Origin: Rubrivivax sp.
GTDB lineage: Bacteria; Pseudomonadota; Gammaproteobacteria; Burkholderiales; Burkholderiaceae_C
Reading direction: 5' to 3'
Assembly (NCBI GenBank): GCA_021298085.1
Contig: JAJTDE010000018.1
Location: 1-41,894, forward strand
Length of the DNA stretch: 41,894 nt
This document shows, one piece after another, positions 36,494 through 41,894 of the stretch (the first letter of the stretch is position 1; each line of letters begins with the position of its first letter). The translations under genes were made by a program, and so were the position numbers. The notes beneath the pieces were generated by a model. It did no database searches. It was not told the origin of the DNA and worked only from the letters and a program-made list of their open reading frames with translations.

Positions 36494-37704
36494 CGCACCA
36501 ACCCCAGCTCGCGGCCGGCCTGGGCAAAGGCCTGCACCGCCGCCTCGAGCTGTTCACGCTGGTGAACCGCGCTCAGCTGCACGCGGATGCGCGCCTGGCC
36601 CTTGGGCACCACGGGGTAGAAGAAGCCCACGGCGTAGACACCCAGCTCCAGCAGGCGGGCGCTCAGCGCCTGGGCCTTGACGGCGTCGTAGACCATGATG
36701 GGCACGATGGGGTGCGTGCCCGGCTTGATCTCGAAGCCAGCGTCACTGATCGCCTGGCGGAACCAGTGGGTGTTCATCTCCAGCTGGTCGCGCAGCGCGG
36801 TGGAGCCTTCCAGCATGTCCAGCACGGCGATGGATGCCCCGGCGATGCTGGGCGCCAGGGTGTTGGAAAACAGGTAGGGGCGCGAGCGTTGGCGCAGCAG
36901 CTCCACCACCTCGCGCCGCGCGGCCGTGAAGCCGCCGCTGGCGCCGCCCAGGGCCTTGCCCAGGGTGCCGGTGATGATGTCCACACGGCCGAAGATGCCC
37001 CGGTGTTCATGCGTGCCGCGGCCGGTGGCGCCCATGAAACCGCTGGCATGGCACTCGTCGATGCCCAGCAGCGCGCCATGGCGGTCGCACAGCGTGCGCA
37101 TCACGTCCAGCTGGGCGATGGTGCCGTCCATCGAGAACACGCCGTCGGTGAAGACCAGCTTGAAGCGGGCGCCCTTGGCGTCGGCTTCCTGCAGGCAACG
37201 CGCCAGGTCGGCCATGTCGTTGTGGCGGTAGCGCCAGAGCTGCGCCTTGCACAGGCGGATGCCATCGATGATGCTGGCGTGGTTGAGCTCGTCGCTGATG
37301 ATGGCGTCGGCTTCGCCCAGCAGGGGTTCAAACAGGCCGCCGTTGGCGTCAAACGCCGCGGCATAGAGGATGGCGTCCTCGGTGCCCAGGAAGCGTGCGA
37401 GCCGCTGCTCCAGCGCCTGGTGGATGTCCTGCGTGCCGCAGATGAAGCGCACCGAGCTCATGCCGTAGCCATGGGTGCGCAAGGCCTCGTGCGCCGCTTC
37501 CAGCACCCGCGGGTGCGACGACAGGCCCAGGTAGTTGTTGGCGCACAGGTTGATCAGCTCGCGGCCGTCGGTGGTGCGGACCACGGGACCTTGCGGCGTG
37601 CCGATGACGCGTTCACGCTTGAACAGGCCGGCCGAGCGGATGGCGTCCAGCTCGCTCCTGATGTGGGCATGGAAGTCGGGCGTGGCGGGTGACGTGTCAG
37701 GCAT
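36490..37704 (-). CDS. kbl: glycine C-acetyltransferase (2-amino-3-ketobutyrate CoA ligase)
   Basis: PLP enzyme that cleaves 2-amino-3-ketobutyrate with CoA to glycine and acetyl-CoA, completing threonine degradation after Tdh. 404 residues from ATG 37704, normal length; the open frame extends to 37797 but its first residues are not family-like. Schiff-base Lys250 lies in [33 protein letters not shown] and [10 protein letters not shown] are family hallmarks. First gene of the kbl-tdh operon. The XRE-cupin regulator is divergent, 233 bases away, and is the natural candidate regulator. Confidence 0.96.
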   Translation of the reverse strand: MPDTSPATPDFHAHIRSELDAIRSAGLFKRERVIGTPQGPVVRTTDGRELINLCANNYLGLSSHPRVLEAAHEALRTHGYGMSSVRFICGTQDIHQALEQRLARFLGTEDAILYAAAFDANGGLFEPLLGEADAIISDELNHASIIDGIRLCKAQLWRYRHNDMADLARCLQEADAKGARFKLVFTDGVFSMDGTIAQLDVMRTLCDRHGALLGIDECHASGFMGATGRGTHEHRGIFGRVDIITGTLGKALGGASGGFTAARREVVELLRQRSRPYLFSNTLAPSIAGASIAVLDMLEGSTALRDQLEMNTHWFRQAISDAGFEIKPGTHPIVPIMVYDAVKAQALSARLLELGVYAVGFFYPVVPKGQARIRVQLSAVHQREQLEAAVQAFAQAGRELGLVR

Positions 37705-37937
37705 GGTGGTGTCCAGCGTGGAGTCAGTGGGGTTGGCATCGTGTCCAGAACCGCGGGCCCGGTGCACAATCACGCGGATGGCCAAACGGCTGCACAACGC
37801 ACAGTGTTCTTTATATCGAACGGGTGTGCAGTATCGTGAACATCGTCTGCCGCGTCAAGCGCAGGCCATCCCCTGCCCTGTCAGTACCGGCCGTCGCCGC
37901 CTTCACCGCGCTTCATCCCCCCACCACGAGCACACCC
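37705..37937. promoter_or_regulatory. divergent promoter region of kbl-tdh and XRE-cupin regulator
   Basis: 233 bases between divergent genes. An AT-rich island around 37806-37823 contains GTTCTTTATATCGAAC, with GTTC and GAAC arms 8 bases apart, in otherwise GC-rich DNA. It could be a -10 region or an operator for the XRE regulator; nothing proves either. Confidence 0.4.
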
Positions 37938-38561
37938 ATGCCCCGTCAACGCCACAGCGCCCACCCAGCGTCAGCCCTGCACGCCAGCGCATCGGCGCCG
38001 CCCCAGCCCCCGGCCGTCGGCCAGGCACTGGCCGAGCTTCGCGAACGGCATGGCCTCTCGCTGGACGAACTCTCGCGCCGCGCCGGGGTGTCCAAGAGCA
38101 TGCTGTCGCAGATCGAGCGGGCACAGGCCAACCCGACGGTGGCTGTGGTCTGGCGCCTGGCCAACGCGCTGGGGGTGTCCATCGGAGACCTGCTCAACGG
38201 CCCGGTGCGCGCTGAAGCACCCGCGATCGAACTGGTGCCCGCCCACGCCACACCCGCGCTCGGCCACACCGAACACGGCGCCCACCTGCGCATCCTCGGC
38301 CCGATCGACCTGGCGGGCCGCTTCGAGTGGTATGAGCTGACCCTGGCACCGGGCGGCGCACTGGTCTCACAGGCGCACGAACCCGGTTCGCGCGAGCACC
38401 TGTCCGTCATTGCCGGCAGCATCGACGTCACCGCCGGCGCGGCCGCTCAGCGTGTCAAGGCCGGTGAGATCGCGCGCTACGCGGCCGACCAGCCCCATGC
38501 CCTGCGCAATGCCGGCCGTTCAGCGGCCACCGCCGTGCTGGCCGTGGTGCATGGCAACTGA
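37938..38561 (+). CDS. XRE-family regulator with cupin sensor domain
   Basis: Transcriptional regulator of 207 residues: an Ala/Pro-rich N terminus, an XRE helix-turn-helix (about 30-85, LRERHGLSLDELSRRAGVSK then MLSQIERAQANPTVAVVWRL) and a C-terminal cupin_2 barrel (about 125-203, with HEPGSREHLSVIAGSIDVTA). Such HTH-cupin proteins often control amino-acid or amine catabolism, with the cupin binding the metabolite. Start ATG 37938; upstream in-frame codons do not extend the conserved part. It is divergent from kbl-tdh, so I infer control of threonine/glycine metabolism. Confidence 0.9.
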   Translation: MPRQRHSAHPASALHASASAPPQPPAVGQALAELRERHGLSLDELSRRAGVSKSMLSQIERAQANPTVAVVWRLANALGVSIGDLLNGPVRAEAPAIELVPAHATPALGHTEHGAHLRILGPIDLAGRFEWYELTLAPGGALVSQAHEPGSREHLSVIAGSIDVTAGAAAQRVKAGEIARYAADQPHALRNAGRSAATAVLAVVHGN

Positions 38562-38571
38562 GCCGCGGGCA

Positions 38572-39870
38572 TCAGCCCAGCAGGTCTGCCAGCCGCAGGC
38601 CACGCACCCCCAGCGCTGAGCGCGCCGCGGCCGTCGACGGCCCATCGGCCAGCAGCCAGACGTCCACCATCGGCCAGGCCGCCGTGGTGTCGGGGTCGGC
38701 CAGCAGCACATGCCGCTGTGCCTCGTCGTCGTCCAGCCGGCCCACCCACCCCTGGCTGACCATCCAGGTCAGCAGCGGGTCGATCTGCAGCGGGTCCACC
38801 CGCAGCCGGGCGGCCAGCTGGTTCAGGGTCAGGCCGTGCGGCGGCTGGCGGCGGGCCGCCTGCAAGGCCGCCAGCACGCGCAGCGCGAGGTCAAAACGCC
38901 AGCCCGCCTGCACCGGGCGGCTGGCCACACCCAGGCTCAGGGTGGGCGCATACGCGGCGATGACCGCGCCAAACAGCACCACCAGCCAGACGAGGTAGGT
39001 CCACAGCAGCAGGATGGGCACACTCGCAAAGGTGCCGTAGACCGAGCCATAACTGGGCATGGCCGACAGGTACCAGCCCAGCATCACCTTGGCCACCTCG
39101 AAGGCCGCCGCCACAAACAGGCCGCCGGCCAGCGCATGGCGCCAGGCCACGTGGGTGTTGGGCACGTAGCGGAAGATGCCGGTGGCCGACATCGCCAGCA
39201 GCACAAACTGCAGCACATCAATGACCAGCGCCCACACCGCCGGCACCGCCGACACCAGGCCCTTGGACGCTGACAGCGCATAGGACGTCAGCGTCAGGCT
39301 GCCGCCCAGCAGCAGTGGACCGAGTGTCAATGCCGCCCAATAGACCAGCACCCGCTGCGCCAGCGGCCGCACACGGCGCACGCGCCAGATGCCGTTGAGC
39401 GCGCGGTCAATGGTCAGCATCAGGGCCAGCGCGGTGGCCATCAAGCCGCCCAGGCCCCAGGCGCCCAGGCGGTTGGCCTTGCCCGCAAACTGCGTCAGCG
39501 ACGCCAGCACCGGCTTGGCGATGGAATCGGGCACCAGGTTCTGCAGGAAGTACTGCTCCAGGGCCAGCTTGAACTGCCCGAAGTAGGGAAACACGCTGAA
39601 CAGCGCCAGCATCACGGTCAGCAGCGGCACCAGCGCAATCAGCGTGGTGAAGGTCAGGCTGCCGGCGGTCTGGCCGAGGCGGTCTTCCTTGAAGCGGTCG
39701 CGCAGGGTGCGCGCCGTCTCCAGCCAGGGCCAGCGTTGCAGGCTGCGCGACACGCTGCGCAGTTGCACACGCGCCCAGCGCCAGGGCCGCAGCCAGGCCG
39801 GCCGCCTTCGCCGCCGCAGGCCCGCCGAGGCCGCTGCGCCGGAGGCCATGCGCTCAGGAGGTTCAGACAT
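38572..39870 (-). CDS. YihY/BrkB-family inner-membrane protein with C-terminal winged-helix-like domain
   Basis: Integral membrane protein of 432 residues of the YihY/virulence factor BrkB family (often mis-annotated as ribonuclease BN). About six membrane helices lie between 70 and 330. Family segments: TAGSLTFTTLIALVPLLTVM, IFRYVPNTHVAWRHALAGG and YGSVYGTFASVPILLLWTYL. The Arg-rich N terminus should be cytoplasmic. The last ~100 residues (GLTLNQLAARLRVDPLQIDP then LLTWMVSQGWVGRL) look like a winged helix, as in several betaproteobacterial members. Start ATG 39870 lies inside a palindrome shared with the divergent gene; ATG 39849 is an alternative. Function in the family is unsettled. Confidence 0.9.
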   Translation of the reverse strand: MSEPPERMASGAAASAGLRRRRRPAWLRPWRWARVQLRSVSRSLQRWPWLETARTLRDRFKEDRLGQTAGSLTFTTLIALVPLLTVMLALFSVFPYFGQFKLALEQYFLQNLVPDSIAKPVLASLTQFAGKANRLGAWGLGGLMATALALMLTIDRALNGIWRVRRVRPLAQRVLVYWAALTLGPLLLGGSLTLTSYALSASKGLVSAVPAVWALVIDVLQFVLLAMSATGIFRYVPNTHVAWRHALAGGLFVAAAFEVAKVMLGWYLSAMPSYGSVYGTFASVPILLLWTYLVWLVVLFGAVIAAYAPTLSLGVASRPVQAGWRFDLALRVLAALQAARRQPPHGLTLNQLAARLRVDPLQIDPLLTWMVSQGWVGRLDDDEAQRHVLLADPDTTAAWPMVDVWLLADGPSTAAARSALGVRGLRLADLLG

Positions 39871-39891
39871 GCTGGCTATGATGCCAGCATG
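39868..39891. repeat. palindrome carrying both divergent start codons
   Basis: CATGCTGGC (39868-39876) and GCCAGCATG (39883-39891) are perfect inverted repeats around TATGAT. Each arm contains one start codon: that of the YihY gene on the minus strand and that of the DUF2069 gene on the plus strand. The start codons are 18 bases apart, leaving no room for a normal leader or ribosome site. Confidence 0.7.
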
Positions 39892-40374
39892 ACCTCTGCA
39901 CCCGGCAGCCCGCCCCAACCCGCAGGCCTGACGCTCGATGGTTTTGCCTCGGGCGACCGCCTCATCCCCGACGGCCCGCCGCGATTGCCCGACGACGCCG
40001 CGCGCCAATCCCGCGCGCTGACGCTCGGCAGCGTCGTGGCCCTGCTGGTGCTGTGTGTGGCCTGGGAACTCTGGCTGGCGCCCACCGGCAGTGGCACGCT
40101 GGCCATCAAGGCGCTGCCGCTGCTGCTGCCCCTGCTGGGGCTGATGCGCTACCGGCTCTACACCTTCCGCTGGCTGAGCCTGCTGATCTGGCTGTATGCC
40201 GGTGAAGGGCTGCTGCGGCTCAGCAGCGAAGGCGGCCTCAGTCGCTGGCTGGCGGTGGCTGAAGTGCTGCTGTCGGTGCTGGTGTTTGTGGGCTGCGTGT
40301 GGCATGTGCGGGCCCGGCTGAGACACCTGCGTGCCGATGGTGCACCCGCCCAGGGCGCGTCACCGGCCCCCTGA
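39889..40374 (+). CDS. DUF2069 membrane protein
   Basis: Protein of 161 residues with three to four membrane helices (about 44-62, 68-84, 90-107, 118-138) and a Pro-rich N terminus. RLYTFRWLSLLIWLYAGEGL matches the DUF2069 family, small inner-membrane proteins of unknown function found in beta- and gammaproteobacteria. The C-terminal tail is basic, then Ala/Pro-rich. It is divergent from the YihY gene with overlapping 5-prime signals and is followed 15 bases later by the FAD dehydrogenase gene, so the two may form an operon. Confidence 0.85.
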   Translation: MTSAPGSPPQPAGLTLDGFASGDRLIPDGPPRLPDDAARQSRALTLGSVVALLVLCVAWELWLAPTGSGTLAIKALPLLLPLLGLMRYRLYTFRWLSLLIWLYAGEGLLRLSSEGGLSRWLAVAEVLLSVLVFVGCVWHVRARLRHLRADGAPAQGASPAP

Positions 40375-40389
40375 CGGCGTGTGCAGGGC

Positions 40390-41802
40390 ATGGCGCTGAC
40401 ACCCGCCTTCCTGGCCTCCCTGCGCGAGGCGCTGGGCGAGGCGCACGTGCTGGCCGACGGCGACCTCACCGCCTACGAACACGATTGGCGCAAGCGCTGG
40501 CGCGGCCGTGCCGCCGCGGTGGTGCGCCCGGCCAGCACGGCCGAGGTAGCGCAGGTGGTGCGCCTGTGCCGCCAACAGGGCGTGTCCATCGTGCCGCAGG
40601 GCGGCAATACCGGGCTGGTGGGCGGCGGCGTGCCGGACACCACCGGCACCCAGGTGCTGCTGTCGCTGCAGCGCCTGCGCAGCATCCGGCAGCTGGACGC
40701 GCAGAACCTCACCCTGACGGCCGAGGCCGGTTGCGTGCTGCAGCACGTGCAGCAGGCCGCCGCCGACGCTGGGCTGCTGTTCCCGCTGAGCCTGGCGGCC
40801 GAAGGCAGCTGCACCCTGGGCGGCAACCTGGCCACCAACGCCGGCGGCACGCAGGTGCTGCGCTTTGGCAATGCGCGTGACCTCTGCCTGGGGCTGGAGG
40901 TCGTCACGGCCCAGGGTGAGGTCTGGAACGGCCTGAGCGGCCTTCGCAAGGACAACACCGGCTACGACCTGCGCAACCTCTTCATCGGCAGCGAGGGCAC
41001 GCTGGGCATCATCACCGCGGCCACAATGAAGCTGTTCCCGCAGCCTGCGGCCACCCAGACGGCCCTGGCGGCCTGCACCACGCTGGACGACGCCGTGGCA
41101 CTGCTGGGCCTGGCCCAGCGCCGGCTGGGTGCGGGGCTGACGGGTTTCGAGGCGATGAACCGCTTTTCGCTGGACCTGGTCGCCCGGCACTTTGCGCAGC
41201 TGCCGCAACCGCTGCCCGACGCGCCCTGGACCGTGCTGCTGGAGCTCAGCGACACCGAAGGCGACGCCGCGGCGCGCCTGCGCCTGGAACAGACGCTGGA
41301 AGATGCGCTGGGCCACGGCTGCGTGCACGACGCCGTGGTCGCCGAAAGCCTGGCGCAGTCGCAAGCCTTGTGGCATGTGCGCGAGAGCATTCCGCTGGCC
41401 CAGGCCGAGGAAGGGCTCAACATCAAGCACGACATCTCGGTACCGGTGTCAGCCATCCCCGCCTTTGTGCAGCAGACCGACGCGTTGCTGCAGCAGCACC
41501 TGCCCGGGCTGCGGCTGGTCAACTTCGGGCACCTGGGGGATGGCAACCTGCACTACAACGTGCAGGCGCCCGCGGGCGAAGACCCCGCCCACTTCCTGCA
41601 GGCCCATGAGCCCCTGGTCAACCGCATCGTCTACGAGCAGGTCATGGCCAACGGCGGATCGATCTCGGCCGAGCACGGCGTGGGGCAGCTCAAGCGCCAT
41701 GCGCTGCAGCAGCACAAGAGCCCGGTGGCGTTGCAGCTGATGCGCAGCATCAAGCAGGCGCTGGACCCCGACGGGCTGATGAACCCCGGCCGCGTGCTCT
41801 GA
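40390..41802 (+). CDS. FAD-linked D-2-hydroxyacid dehydrogenase (GlcD/D2HGDH/D-lactate type)
   Basis: Flavoprotein of 470 residues of the VAO/PCMH family with a FAD_oxidase_C domain, oxidising a D-2-hydroxyacid such as D-lactate, glycolate or D-2-hydroxyglutarate and passing electrons to a carrier. FAD-binding residues appear in PQGGNTGLVGGG, and further in GGNLATNAGG and GSEGTLGIIT. The C-terminal part shows NFGHLGDGNLHYN (metal/active site) and SAEHGVGQLKR. Start ATG 40390 preferred; GTG 40381 is three codons earlier. No GlcE or GlcF subunit genes follow within the window, which favours a single-subunit enzyme. The exact substrate cannot be set from sequence. Confidence 0.9.
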   Translation: MALTPAFLASLREALGEAHVLADGDLTAYEHDWRKRWRGRAAAVVRPASTAEVAQVVRLCRQQGVSIVPQGGNTGLVGGGVPDTTGTQVLLSLQRLRSIRQLDAQNLTLTAEAGCVLQHVQQAAADAGLLFPLSLAAEGSCTLGGNLATNAGGTQVLRFGNARDLCLGLEVVTAQGEVWNGLSGLRKDNTGYDLRNLFIGSEGTLGIITAATMKLFPQPAATQTALAACTTLDDAVALLGLAQRRLGAGLTGFEAMNRFSLDLVARHFAQLPQPLPDAPWTVLLELSDTEGDAAARLRLEQTLEDALGHGCVHDAVVAESLAQSQALWHVRESIPLAQAEEGLNIKHDISVPVSAIPAFVQQTDALLQQHLPGLRLVNFGHLGDGNLHYNVQAPAGEDPAHFLQAHEPLVNRIVYEQVMANGGSISAEHGVGQLKRHALQQHKSPVALQLMRSIKQALDPDGLMNPGRVL

Positions 41803-41894
41803 ACCCCCGAGTTCGACACGAAGCGCCGCAAGCCGTTGATTTCCTTAGAAATCACGCAAAAGTTTCCACTACAGCAGGCTGAGCTGGGTGTCTG
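41803..41894. other. 3-prime edge of window, no gene seen
   Basis: The last 92 bases, less GC-rich than the rest, contain no supported gene, hairpin or promoter that I can defend. Confidence 0.5.

Noticed and set aside
1-41894. Prophage, insertion sequence, CRISPR array or tRNA
   Set aside because: No transposase, integrase, phage protein, regular spaced repeats or cloverleaf sequence was recognised anywhere in the window.

Overview
The window is GC-rich bacterial chromosome with tightly packed genes. Its gene content (Coq7-type ubiquinone enzyme, YihY/DUF2069 pair, SDR-type threonine dehydrogenase, Burkholderiales-style receptors and MASE1 kinase) points to a betaproteobacterium of the order Burkholderiales, probably near the Sphaerotilaceae/Comamonadaceae. 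This is inferred from protein character, not from a database search. No tRNA, rRNA, CRISPR, phage or IS element was recognised.

Region by region. (1) 82-6180, minus strand: a DISM-type diguanylate cyclase, an L-idonate 5-dehydrogenase-like zinc dehydrogenase, and a compact signalling operon of response regulator, membrane-anchored solute-binding protein and MASE1 histidine kinase. (2) 6416-7375: a DCC thiol-redox domain fused to a Coq7 di-iron hydroxylase. (3) 7410-24956: a large chemosensory locus. A divergent chemoreceptor gene is followed, on the plus strand, by an MCP-like protein, cheY, a STAS gene, cheA, two full receptors, a receptor without its signalling tip, cheW, cheR, cheD, cheB and a receptor with a C-terminal Cache domain. 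(4) 24918-31573, minus strand: CBS-pair protein, aroC, an MFS transporter, and a decayed RND efflux pair (adaptor and pump both pseudogenes). (5) 31661-33804: a MetY-type sulfhydrylase coupled to an alpha/beta hydrolase. (6) 33825-35528: a TetR regulator and a second hydrolase behind a TetR-type operator. (7) 35510-38561: the kbl-tdh threonine-to-glycine operon with a divergent XRE-cupin regulator. (8) 38572-41802: YihY-family membrane protein, a divergent DUF2069 protein and an FAD-linked D-2-hydroxyacid dehydrogenase.

The most unusual part is the chemosensory locus. It has no separate cheZ, but the MCP-like protein encoded just before cheY carries a CheZ-like DxxxQ motif near its C terminus and a badly degenerate receptor tip. 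The third receptor-like gene is an open frame whose hairpin lacks the whole CheA/CheW-contacting tip. By my residue count the excision is mirror-symmetric about the tip, so the two remaining arms stay in register, and one methylatable Glu pair has become Asp-Asp. The last receptor has a single-Cache sensory domain placed after the signalling domain, hence in the cytoplasm. Together they suggest an array with accessory, non-canonical members, which is the best candidate here for something undescribed.
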